DNA from: Onchidella celtica
Taxonomy: Eukaryota > Mollusca > Gastropoda > Systellommatophora > Onchidiidae
Reading direction: 5' to 3'
Assembly: GCA_963931925.1 (NCBI GenBank)
Contig: OZ007571.1
Coordinates: forward strand, 35,692,233-35,756,232
Length of the DNA: 64,000 bases
Part shown: piece by piece, positions 45,801-53,676 of the stretch
How positions within the stretch are numbered: position 1 is the first letter of the stretch
How the letters are laid out: each line of letters opens with the position of its first letter
The notes under the pieces: generated by a model
Seen by the model: the letters and a program-made list of their open reading frames with translations, nothing else
Told to the model about the DNA's origin: nothing
The model's database searches: none
Position numbers and translations under genes: made by a program

Positions 45801-45943
45801 AGACCAAAACACAAACCTATAGTAGAGATGAACGTCGTATTGAAAGCGTCATCAGAAAACCTAAAAAGCAGGCACGTCTTCCCCACGCCAGAATCACCAA
45901 TTAACAATAATTTGAACAGTAAATCGTATGTTTTCTTTGCCAT
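36759..45943 (-). CDS. RAB10: RAB10 small GTPase, complete, six exons
   Basis: Ras-superfamily GTPase of the Rab8/10/13 branch that directs exocytic and endosomal recycling traffic on membranes. Exons (transcript order): 45943-45817, 41509-41449, 40760-40622, 38996-38907, 37773-37672, 36833-36759; 594 nt, 197 aa. Start [20 protein letters not shown]. Motifs: P-loop GDSGVGKT (residues 16-23), switch [15 protein letters not shown] with catalytic Gln68, NKCD (122-125), ETSAK (150-154), and C-terminal RCC for double prenylation. [11 protein letters not shown] and [14 protein letters not shown] are RAB10 rather than RAB8 spellings. All junctions are GT-AG and in phase. The hypervariable tail (exon 6) is shortened and diverged from the vertebrate one. 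Introns carry family A and F TTAA elements, a LINE-derived short element and a minisatellite. Confidence 0.97.
37672..37773 (-). CDS. RAB10: RAB10 exon 5 (SAK motif)
   Basis: Thirty-four codons beginning [20 protein letters not shown] and ending AILRK. Acceptor tgtcattcag, donor gtaggt. A family A TTAA element terminates about 50 bp upstream of this acceptor. Confidence 0.97.
37823..38601 (+). mobile_element. TTAA-flanked MITE, family A, copy A2 (piggyBac-like)
   Basis: TTAA at 37,823-37,826 and 38,598-38,601; body 771 bp. Ends are inverted: CCCTCACCCTGCG at the left and CGCAGGGTGAGCG at the right. TTAA duplication plus C-rich ends starting CCC is the piggyBac signature. Subterminal palindromes GGTCACTGACC and GGGTCAGTGACCC lie near the two ends. 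No transposase is present. It is in the RAB10 intron between exons 4 and 5, with its left end 50 bp from the exon 5 acceptor. Confidence 0.85.
38907..38996 (-). CDS. RAB10: RAB10 exon 4 (NKCD motif)
   Basis: Thirty codons beginning [20 protein letters not shown] and ending RGEA, phase 0 at both ends. Acceptor atttatccag, donor gtgagt. NKCD is the guanine-specificity motif. Confidence 0.97.
39613..40517. mobile_element. TTAA/TTTAA-flanked element, family F, about 0.9 kb
   Basis: Inverted ends GGGGGTATGCGGGTCCTGAA and, on the other strand, AGGGGGGCGCGGGTCCTGAA, between TTTAA pentamers (39,612-39,616; 40,513-40,517). Interior is AT-rich with no ORF of note. The target may be TTAA or TTTAA. It lies in the RAB10 intron between exons 3 and 4, 105 bp from the exon 3 donor. 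Confidence 0.75.
40622..40760 (-). CDS. RAB10: RAB10 exon 3 (switch II)
   Basis: Encodes [18 protein letters not shown] and on to [11 protein letters not shown]. Acceptor ttaattgctgcag, donor gtaata. The family F TTAA element ends only about 105 bp into the following intron. Confidence 0.97.
40915..41160 (-). repeat. Degenerate minisatellite, period about 42-46 bp, in RAB10 intron 2
   Basis: Units resemble TCTTCAAGCATTCTGTCTTA plus ACACCTCCAAAAGTCAAG; five to six diverged copies occur. It lies between RAB10 exons 2 and 3. Confidence 0.8.
41449..41509 (-). CDS. RAB10: RAB10 exon 2
   Basis: Encodes (G)[19 protein letters not shown] and the first two bases of Trp63. Acceptor ttccttttcag, donor gtaagc. 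It spans the interswitch region. Confidence 0.97.
42150..42387 (-). mobile_element. Short LINE-derived element (head plus tail of the 17-21 kb LINE)
   Basis: On the minus strand it begins GAGTTGTGAGTTGTGAACTG and continues with GCTGCGTTACAATTTGCTCT, matching the LINE head at 17,235-17,287. It then has a GA-rich stretch and ends with a diverged gtaaagcacatagagca and ctgtataaatg tail plus ATT repeats, matching the LINE's 3' end. It looks like a SINE or internally deleted LINE mobilised in trans by the LINE. It lies in RAB10 intron 1, sense to the gene. Confidence 0.75.
42705..42768 (-). repeat. tRNA-like relic followed by T-run
   Basis: The minus strand reads GGTGGTCTAGAGGCAAGGTG and CTCGCCTCTCATGCC, then GAGTCCCGGGTTTGCAG, like tRNA A and B boxes, with a T10 run soon after (42,671-42,680). 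The cloverleaf is incomplete. Confidence 0.45.
42913..42929 (+). repeat. 17-bp poly(C) tract
   Basis: Uninterrupted run of C in RAB10 intron 1. Confidence 0.95.
43266..43345 (-). repeat. tRNA-like relic followed by T11
   Basis: The minus strand reads CCGGTGGCATGCTAAGT, then GGGGATTTGAATCTCCGC (B-box like), then GTGAC and an 11-nt T run. Degenerate; no closed acceptor stem. Confidence 0.45.
43852..44677 (+). mobile_element. TTAA-flanked MITE, family A, copy A3
   Basis: TTAA at 43,852-43,855 and 44,674-44,677; body 818 bp, near-identical to A2 along its length. The extra 47 bp come from a tandem duplication near the left end (GGCAATTGTCGGTATTTACT and following, 43,874-43,963). The right terminal repeat has mutated (GCGGGGTATGGG). 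RAB10 intron 1. Confidence 0.85.
44938..45003 (-). repeat. tRNA-Ser/Leu-like relic
   Basis: The minus strand reads CATGGCGAAATGGTTAAGAC, similar to the A-box/D-loop of tRNA-Ser/Leu, then a long arm and GCGGATCCGAG. The B box is degenerate and no T-run follows. Confidence 0.35.
45193..45285 (-). repeat. Copy of the core of the 52.4-52.9 kb element
   Basis: Reverse complement of 52,591-52,685 with few mismatches (AGTCAGTTTGTATCAATGGG, GGGGCTGGGGTAGCC, GGCGATCGA). The terminal GGCCGAATACGGCC repeats are absent here, so this is either a fragment or an independent repeat that the 52-kb element captured. Confidence 0.75.
45817..45943 (-). CDS. RAB10: RAB10 exon 1 (start, P-loop, switch I)
   Basis: ATG at 45,943-45,941 in context gcggaagATGG. 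Encodes residues 1-42 plus one base: the P-loop GDSGVGKTC and the effector loop ending STI(G). The donor is gtttgt. Confidence 0.97.
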
Positions 45944-48440
45944 CTTCCGCGTTTACAATGATAACGACGTCTGTGACTGCAACACTAAAAATAGCGTCGC
46001 CTTATTCTGTTCTTCTGAGCACCTTTAACGACAGCTTCGGTTAGTAGGACTACCAGATACAATGTATAAAACGCTCCCGTTCATTATTTAATACAGCTGC
46101 ATGATCAATCGAAACTGTTTACTGTAATTTTGAATGAACTTTGTAATGTCACAAGATTTTCACTCTCAGCTTCTTGTTGGCTGTGTTATACTCTCCTGAC
46201 GTCATTTCCTATTCCGGGATGAGTTCATTTTTCAACTTTACACCTTCGTTGCCTGACGTTTTCATTTATTTCGATGTAATGTCGATTAATTTTATTTTTT
46301 ACCCCATTTCATTCACGAAGATAATGATTTAAGGAGTGAGGGCGAACCAAATCGCCTTCAGGAGCGAAGGGGTAGGAAGCACCTTCAGGAGACAATGGGT
46401 TAAAGCAATATATTCGTTACCCTTGATCCAGATCATTAGAAGTATGATTATTAACGACTAGACTTATTTAGACAGATTTTGAATTAGAATTAGTGTTTGG
46501 GTTAGGTCTTAGTATTATAGAGTACACAGTCTGTTGAACCATGATATGAAAGAAAAAGGTAAACAAAGGAAGAATGGGCCAATAAACTTTGTAAACAAGA
46601 GGGTTAAAACTATTATTTATATCAAGCTGTCTTTTAAACTGAATTAGCTACTGTTAATTGGCTGAGCGCCCTGAATGCATGCGAAATATCAACGCAGTGA
46701 CAGCATGGGCTGGGCCACAGGGGCGGTTGCCTCGGGAGGAAAATTTTTAGGAGCGCATCATTTGAAGAGACAAACATAAAGTAGTAATAATAATCGTTTA
46801 TTAAGAGAACGCTGCCCCCTTCCCCACCAGCAAAATAAGGACGTGCTTAGGTAGTAACATTTTACATTTTTCTCTGTAATTACAGACATACTTTGCTTAA
46901 TCCTTATCGATGAATTATATGATGCACATTAAGATATCAATACATGTACTGACTAATGTCAACTTGCATAAAATATCATAAAAATTTATAATTTCAACGA
47001 CTTGAACCGGGCGCCTAGATAGCCTCCCTCCTCCTTCCCCACCCACCTCGTTTCTGTGATGTGTGTGTGACACTGATAGTTGTGCTGGGTAATTTTTACC
47101 CCCCCCCCTTCCCCACACGCTTAAAATAATCCTTAAAATAATATGCGTATATCACATTTTCTTTTCAGAATGCACCTCTGCAAGTATTTGCAGAAACTTG
47201 TGTTACATGTTGTATTTATATGACATGCTGTGGCCTCCGTTAATTGTGCATGTGGCGACAATCCGATCGCTATATTAAGATCTGTCAAAATCTCGAAATA
47301 CCGTCACCAGTAATGTTCCTGCCAATTCAGTATTCCAACTATACACATACTCTCTGTTCCATGTGCTGGGGGGGGGGGGGGAGGGGCTGGGGGCAGAAGG
47401 CAGGGGTAATGACAAGGCAGTCTTAACATGATTATGAGCCCCTGGGCACAGTAATAGGATTTTCTTTCCCATTTCAAAAACCAATATCAATTTGCATACA
47501 TGCTCCCCCTAAACCCTTGTGGGTGCAATCAGAAACCTCTGGCCAGTCTGGGTGCAATACTTGCCATGTCCGGGATATTGGCAACCCAAGCTACGCACTG
47601 ATCCCAAGTTTGCAGAGTACACGTTTGAAACAAGTTTTTCGTTGAAAATGCCATGAAGTGGCTGTTGTACATAATTCACTGACAGAACTGGACACATTAA
47701 CATCTGAATCACTGAATGTGTTGTTGAAAAGACATCACCGACGACGTGACTCATAAAATCAGTCGTGGCACAAACTCTGTTAACGGTCATGACATTGTAC
47801 TGCCTTGATGTATTTATTGGTAGTTATAGCTGTCTTTGTGATAATGATGCATTATGTATGTCTGATATCAGGAAAATGAAATGGTCAGCAAGAGAATTAT
47901 AGGCGCCAACTTGAAACAGATTAAATTATAACAAATTACAGACCGACATACATTCATTAATTTTCTCACTTTGAATGTCTTCAACGTTTATTTTCTCTTC
48001 AAATCAAATGAAAGAATACATGTAGTTCAAATAAATGGTAACTGATTACCCATATATCAGTTTCCGATTAACCTTTTTTTTTCTTTATTGTTTTCTATCT
48101 GGTTGGATGAAAGAGACAAAGAGTTATATGCGGAACTGCAATATTGTTTCAAAATGTATCCACGTTTCCTCCTAAAATGCATATGTATTATTATCAAAGA
48201 TATGAGATAAGGAGCTCAAAATCATTTATGATTTTTCCATGTTATATAACAACAACTTAAAAATAAAAGCATAACCTTTTAAGAATTCTCTGTACCTCTC
48301 TCTCTCTCTCTCTAAGAGGGTCGGGAAGAAAAATTATGCCAGGTTACGGGTTAGGGTGATACCGCTACACGACAAAACAAGCGCGAGTCGGATATCACAC
48401 TAAATATGTTGAATTTGAAAGATCCCCACCAAATGAGTTA
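45944..48440. other. Intergenic region, RAB10 5' side
   Basis: Contains the CRE/ETS pair, polyC/G tracts (47,100; 47,367) and a CT microsatellite at 48,294-48,314. Short ORFs (for example 47,509-47,790 minus) show no family resemblance. Confidence 0.5.
46190..46220 (-). promoter_or_regulatory. Candidate RAB10 proximal promoter: CRE plus ETS motifs
   Basis: A perfect CRE (TGACGTCA) lies at 46,197-46,204. It directly abuts two ETS-type cores, TTTCCT and TTCCGGG (CCGGAA on the gene strand), about 250 bp upstream of the RAB10 ATG. Spacing and motif type fit a TATA-less housekeeping promoter. The assignment is inference. Confidence 0.45.
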
Positions 48441-48520
48441 TCTACTTCCGCCGTTGCTATAATTTGGTCACGTGACAAACAATCACACAAAATAGCAACA
48501 GCAATATGGCGGCGAGCAGA
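48440..48520 (+). promoter_or_regulatory. Candidate promoter for the MAK/CILK1-type kinase gene
   Basis: Within 75 bp there is an ETS core ACTTCCG (48,444-48,450), an E-box palindrome GGTCACGTGAC (48,466-48,476) and ATGGCGGC (48,506-48,513, YY1-like). Such clusters mark TATA-less transcription starts. GTTGCTAT and ATAGCAAC flank the E-box as an inverted pair that resembles separated halves of a ciliary RFX X-box. The kinase's first coding exon is 5 kb downstream, so a non-coding first exon would be required. Confidence 0.35.
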
Positions 48521-48756
48521 AATATGCGATACGGTACATGACAGTGTAAACGTATTCAGTAGGTGTTGTATTTCATACCCAGACTAAGTATGGTTCAAAA
48601 GTTGTATGCAATGCCCATGTATAACATCATCTACACAACACTAATCAGAGACTCAGATATCTAATTTAGATCCAGACTAGATCTAATTTGTCTCAGATGT
48701 AAATTCGTTGAATTCCAAGCTGCCTTTCGGGACAAGAATCAAGTCTTGAACGCGCG

Positions 48757-49036
48757 GTTTAGATCTAGATCTAGATCTAGATCTTGATCTATTAAGATAA
48801 TCGCACAAGGTTTTTGGCTGTACCATGCATTATTAACGTTATAAATTTGCGTTAAATTTTAATACCGTGACTCCGACGTCTCCGTCATTAAATTAAGATT
48901 AATATTTAAGACAATGCTAGATTCTGGCTAGATCTAGACCTAGACTCTTAGACTAGCTAGATATCTAGAGTCTAGATCTAGACCTAGACTCTTCGACTAG
49001 CTAGATCTAGATCTAGATATAGATCTAGAGGGGTCT
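48757..49036. repeat. AGATCT/CTAG-rich simple-sequence region
   Basis: Runs of (TAGATC)n at 48,763-48,786 and repeated CTAGATCTAGACCTAGACTC modules at 48,929-49,030. Self-complementary throughout (AGATCT, CTAG), so it can extrude hairpins. Downstream of the candidate kinase promoter. Confidence 0.85.
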
Positions 49037-50767
49037 TTATCTAGATCTATTCAATCACTTAAACATATGACATTCTGAAAAATAGCCCACCTGGCTGGAC
49101 ACTGGGCGATTTTTGCCACCAGTCTATAGAATCTAGGTCTGTGTTAACCAATGGAGAATGCAGATCTGAATTCCTACACCTACAGTTTTCAGACAGAACT
49201 TACAGTAGGCCCCACATGGAGCCAAAGTGAAAGTACACATAGTCATCTAGGCCTACATGAATAAATTGAGCATAGATCCATGAAAAGTCACTTTAGCTGG
49301 GAAATAAGAATTAAGGGAGAACTTCCAAATGCGTTTCATGGTCATATTTTCTTAAAATAATGAAAATTGATAGAATATTTTGTTCTTACCTTTCACTACT
49401 TTCAGTTTTTTATAAAATGGTATTATCAAATCAAAGTGTTTATCTGCCGATACTGTCTGATAAAATTTCCCCTAGGATTTATTTTTATCCGCCAACATAA
49501 ATTCTGTATTTGCGAGTGATTGCCCCTGATTCAAACTTTTCTCCGTTTTGCTCCTTTGGACATTCAACCCAATCAACATTTGTGTAGCAGTCTGCGAAAA
49601 TTGGGAATATGTTGGCAACTCAATAACCGAGATATAGGCTAAAAAAATAGGTGCTGGGGTCACCCGAGGTCAAAATTGAGACTTAGGCTTTGGGGGATTC
49701 CCGGACATCTTAAATATATATTTACGAAAGCTTTTGTCCGAAAAAACGTCTAGAAATATTTTATTTTGATTTTTTTATAACCTGTGTCACTTTCCAAAAT
49801 GGACAAAAATGCCAAGAATTGTCAAAAATTGAGCAATATCGGGTGAGGTACTTTGGACTTTTTTCTCATGGGTCTATATTAAGAACCTATGCATGTTACA
49901 TTCCTACTTCAGTGTTTTTTTCCGCTGATTTCAATGGTGGAGAGTGCGCATAAATATCTGCTACCCAAAGCTTCTGCGCATCTAATATTTAAAGTAGTTC
50001 CGTTTGTTCACTCCTGCTTCCTTCGCTTCCAGATTTTCCTTGATTTTTTCCCTTAATATTTCTTCCAGTGATCAAATACACCTACATCATAATAAATTTT
50101 AATTATTATCTTAATTTAGAGCATCAGCAGTTTTGAAGTGGTATAATTCATTTAAAGTTCACGTTTTATTCGTCAAAAAACTGTTGGTGACCTGTGCTAC
50201 GAGCCTTGTAGTCAAGGTGAACAAGAAGGCTGATGCTACAAAAGAGCAAGAAATTGCTAGATCTAAGCAGTCTTGCAGACTTCGGGATGTCTGCTTGGCT
50301 TCAGAGGACTTTCTGTTACAGTAATCACTGATTACTTTAATGAGAGGGATGAGGAGAGTGAAGAAGAGGAAGAGTCAGGTGAAGAACATGGCAATTTGTA
50401 TCTAGATCTGGATCTATCTCAACGCATGGACCTGATTTTCTCATTTTTTGTGTTTTGTCACTTCAAATGTCTATATCTCAGCTTCTAGAAATGATAAATC
50501 AAAACTTTAAAAAGCAGCATCACCAGAAACATCTCCTCTTACCACACATACCAAAAAGTCAGAATCAAAAATTTTGGAGACATTCCCAATTATCGCAAAC
50601 CACTACACATTTGTATTGCACACATGTTGAAAATGATGGCATGATTGAAATTGGGGAGGCTTTGCTGAATAAAAATGGAATTTTATTGATTAAATGGATA
50701 CATACGAAGGTTTCTCTGTTTAGTCATGCTTATTTAGTAAGAATTCGCTCACAATTACTCGGGGTTG
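49037..50767. other. Upstream of kinase coding start, nothing recognised
   Basis: AT-rich. Two short ORFs near 50.13-50.49 kb include an acidic run (EESEEEEESGEEHG) but no domain. Possibly intron 1 of the kinase 5' UTR. Confidence 0.4.
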
Positions 50768-50940
50768 TCAGTAGTGTAGTGGTTAGCATCTTTGTTGTCA
50801 GGCAGGGGATGGTGGTTTGATTCTCAGCATGGCAGTTTTTTTTTTCTTATGAAAGTCTTTTCATTAGGTATCAATTTTCTTTTTAAATAAAATCCAAGAA
50901 CAATAATAGGTAATAAATCCAGTTGTTTTTTTTGTTGAAA
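50768..50940 (+). repeat. tRNA-like (Asp/Glu-type) unit followed by oligo-T, SINE-like
   Basis: GTAGTGTAGTGGTTAGCATC resembles a Pol III A box region of tRNA-Asp/Glu and GTGGTTTGATTCTCAG resembles a B box. A T11 run follows. The acceptor stem does not pair, so it is not a functional tRNA. A related unit follows at 50,951. Confidence 0.6.
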
Positions 50941-50950
50941 ACTTCACCTG

Positions 50951-51112
50951 TCAGTCGGGGGACAGTGGTTCGATTCTCAGCATGGTAAGTTTTTGTTCTT
51001 CTTTTCTTATAAAAGTCTTTCTATCAGTAGCCAATCTATTTTGGAATTTTGTTGTTTTTTTTAATCCAACAACATTAGGGAATAAATCCAGTTTGTTTGT
51101 TTCTTTGTAATT
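50951..51112 (+). repeat. Second, A-box-less copy of the 50.77-kb unit
   Basis: Repeats GTCAG, GACAGTGGTTCGATTCTCAG and the downstream T-rich tail (cttataaaagtctttc, aataaatccagtt) of the preceding unit. The 5' A-box part is missing. Confidence 0.65.
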
Positions 51113-51119
51113 AGTCAAC

Positions 51120-51390
51120 ACCAATATCTGCGGATAAACCCAAGCTTTATCCGCCGATACTGTTGGCCCCCCAAAATCTGCCGATAGTGTTGGCAGATAA
51201 ATCCAAGCAGTATCCGCCGATAATTAAACCTGGGCAGTATCTGCTGATAATATTGCCGGCCAATAATGTTGGTGGATGAACCCGGGCAGTATCCGCGGAT
51301 AATGTTGCCGGCCCAGGGCTGCACCTGCTGATAGTGTTGGCGGCCCAGGCAGTATCTGCCAATAATGTTGATGGATAAACCTGGGCAGTA
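51120..51390 (+). repeat. Minisatellite of hairpin-forming units, array 1
   Basis: Degenerate units of roughly 35-50 bp built on GGGCAGTATCCGCCGATAAT and GTTGGCGGATAAACCT. TATCCGCC and GGCGGATA within a unit are inverted, so each can pair. Continues as array 2 after an inserted block. Confidence 0.8.
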
Positions 51391-51907
51391 ATAATAATAA
51401 TGATAATGATAAATATAATTTCTGTAGCGCATTTCTAATAAAATTATTACTCAGTGCGCTGTACATTGCATCAATGATTCATGATGCATACTTTCCAAAT
51501 CTCATACTAAAATACATCCATACACACTCTCAGTTTCACACACATAGACGCTCTTAGTCATATAGCAGTAGGTTATATAATCAATCATAACATCAAAGTA
51601 CAGAATAGAATTTTGAAAATTTAACAGTTTCGGAGGAAAAGTGATGTTTTATGCTTTTCTTAAAGCTTTCAAGATTCGGTGATTCACGAATGTTCAAGGG
51701 TATCTGGTTCTAGACAAAAGGTCCAAAATAATTGAAAGATCTATGGCCTATAGTTGTATAGTTTTTAGATGGGATTCTTAAGATTGTTTTGTCACTTGAT
51801 GATCTTAGTGAACGAGATGGTGTGTAGACTTGTAAAGAATTTTTGAGATAGCTGGGTGGTGTGTTATTTAAACATTTGTAGCAAAAAACAGCAATTTTGT
51901 ATGTAAT
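51391..51907 (-). repeat. Dispersed repeat inserted in the minisatellite
   Basis: Non-repetitive block bounded by minisatellite on both sides. It starts with (TAA)n and contains tgtagcgcatttctaat and cagtgcgctgtacattg, like inverted 3' tails of invertebrate LINE/SINE elements (ATT repeats on the minus strand). Remaining sequence unrecognised. Probably a 3' fragment of a retroelement on the minus strand. Confidence 0.5.
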
Positions 51908-52112
51908 TCAGTATCCGCCAATATTATCGGTGGATAAACCTGGGCAATATCTGCCAATAATGTTGGCAGGCAATGGCAGTCTTATTTTTGTAAACATTTG
52001 TAGCAAAAAACAGCAATTTTGTATGTAATTCAGTATCCGCCAATATTATCGGTGGATAAACATGGGCAGTATCTGCCAATAATGTTGGCAGGCAATGGCA
52101 GTCTTATCAAAT
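51880..52112 (+). repeat. Two tandem copies (about 115 bp) of minisatellite plus insert end, array 2
   Basis: The segment GTAGCAAAAAACAGCAATTT through GGCAATGGCAGTCTTAT is present twice, almost identical. It joins the last bases of the inserted block to minisatellite units, so the duplication occurred after the insertion. Confidence 0.85.
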
Positions 52113-52438
52113 ATACTCCACACTGGAATAAATGATGAGTTGAAAAATCTTCAAATAAATAATGTTTGTTGCAGTTTTGATGCAACCTAAATTTCATCGC
52201 CTATGGCAATAAAATCAGAAGTAATCATGAGATTTGTTATATACAGTAAGAATTAACACAATCACAGAATGTGTATAAGGTGCATATATATAATATCTAT
52301 GATGTGACTGAACTCCTTCATTGCGATAAAATTCCTATCCAACTGAAATCATTTGTTTGTCCAATGATCCAGTTTACTAAATCAAATTTGTATCATGATG
52401 TCAGAAAATCAGAAAACAACAGCACCTGATTGATTTAA

Positions 52439-52923
52439 GGAAGTGTATATTTAGGCCGAATACGGCCTATACAACCCGGTACTGTGCTATTTGGGCCGAA
52501 GGTATTTTAGGCAAGGGAGTGTCAATTGCCACCGCAGAATATGTTGTCCATTGTGGATTCAAGTGTGCATTGGAATGGTCAGATGGACCTGGAGGCGTGA
52601 GGGTCTAGTCAGTTTGTATCAATGGGCGGTAGTCAGATTGACTAGTCAGGCGAATAGGGGCTGGGGTAGCCATTGGCGATCGACGTACCGTCAATAGCCA
52701 CCGCAAAATGCGGTAGTATTAGTAATTGACGCTACCGGCTACTGGAAAATGCGGTGGTGATTGACGCTACTTTTAGGCAATATTGTACGTACACAAATTC
52801 TGTTTTCAAAAAAAAAAAAAAAATCAGAACAGTGCAAACTGCAAACTCGCATTATCGGCCCAAATAACTCGGAACCAGGGTTTTGTGCTATTTAGGCCGT
52901 ATTCGGCCCAAATATACCTAGCC
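52439..52923. mobile_element. Short inverted-repeat element with 9-bp target duplication (MULE-like?)
   Basis: TTGATTTAA occurs at 52,430-52,438 and 52,924-52,932, directly flanking inverted ends that share TATATTT and GGCCGAATACGGCC over about 29 bp. A 9-bp duplication fits Mutator-like elements. Inside, 52,591-52,685 is the reverse complement of 45,193-45,285, and GTCAAT/ACCGC/GCGGT modules repeat. Confidence 0.75.
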
Positions 52924-53575
52924 TTGATTTAAACCAAATGATGTAAATGTAGGCAATCTGACTTAAATATGGAAACCCACATGATTTTGGAAGTGAAATT
53001 TGTTGAATTCCATTCCCACACCCAAATTACATTTTGTGACGAAAATTTAAGTCTTGAATGCATGGTTTTTAGATCTTGATCTAGAAAAATAAACTGGCCG
53101 TGCCATGCTTGAGTAATGTGATTAGTTTGCACTACATTTTGATATGGGGACTCTTTCTTTGATGCTGTTCTTGGTGTGTTTATATTCTAATTTGTTTGTC
53201 TCAAGGTGTGACATCCAGACACTCCAAAGGGAAATCAGCTGCTTAACTTTAACTACCTTTGTTTGTGCTCAGACTGTGCAGGATAGCCGATTTAGCTGGT
53301 TTCATGATTGTGCATAATTTGTATTGAAATGTTCATGATTGTGCGTAAATTGTGTTGAGTGAATATCGGCTATGGTATTGGTGTGATGTTTGCCGGCCAA
53401 GTCTTGACATGTTAAGACCAAACTACTCTCACATACAGGTAGATGATACACCTGTGTTTTTTGTGGTTACTCCCAGTGTGTGGGCCACCAAGTTAGTCAT
53501 CCTGAACTTTATTTTATGGACAAATTCATACTTTCTTAAGACATTTCAAAACTGTGACTTCCTGCATAAACAGAC

Positions 53576-53676
53576 ATGAATCGCTATCAGATTTCCAAAC
53601 AGTTGGGAGATGGAACATATGGCAGTGTCTTGCTTGCCACCACCGTGGAAAATAATGAGAAGGTGGCCATCAAAAA
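53576..53676 (+). CDS. MAK/CILK1-like: Kinase exon 1 (start, Gly-rich loop, VAIKK)
   Basis: ATG in context cagacATGA. Residues 1-33 plus two bases, including GDGTYGSV and the ATP-anchoring Lys33. Donor gtaagt. Confidence 0.95.

Noticed and set aside
46327-46401. TTAA-bounded segment as a seventh TTAA element
   Set aside because: The two ends (GGAGTGAGGGCG and CCCATTGTCTCC) are not inverted repeats of each other.
47509-47790. 93-codon minus-strand ORF with several Cys
   Set aside because: No recognisable family and no splice or neighbour support.
50768-50840. Functional tRNA-Asp gene
   Set aside because: The acceptor and anticodon stems do not pair by eye; more likely a tRNA-derived SINE.
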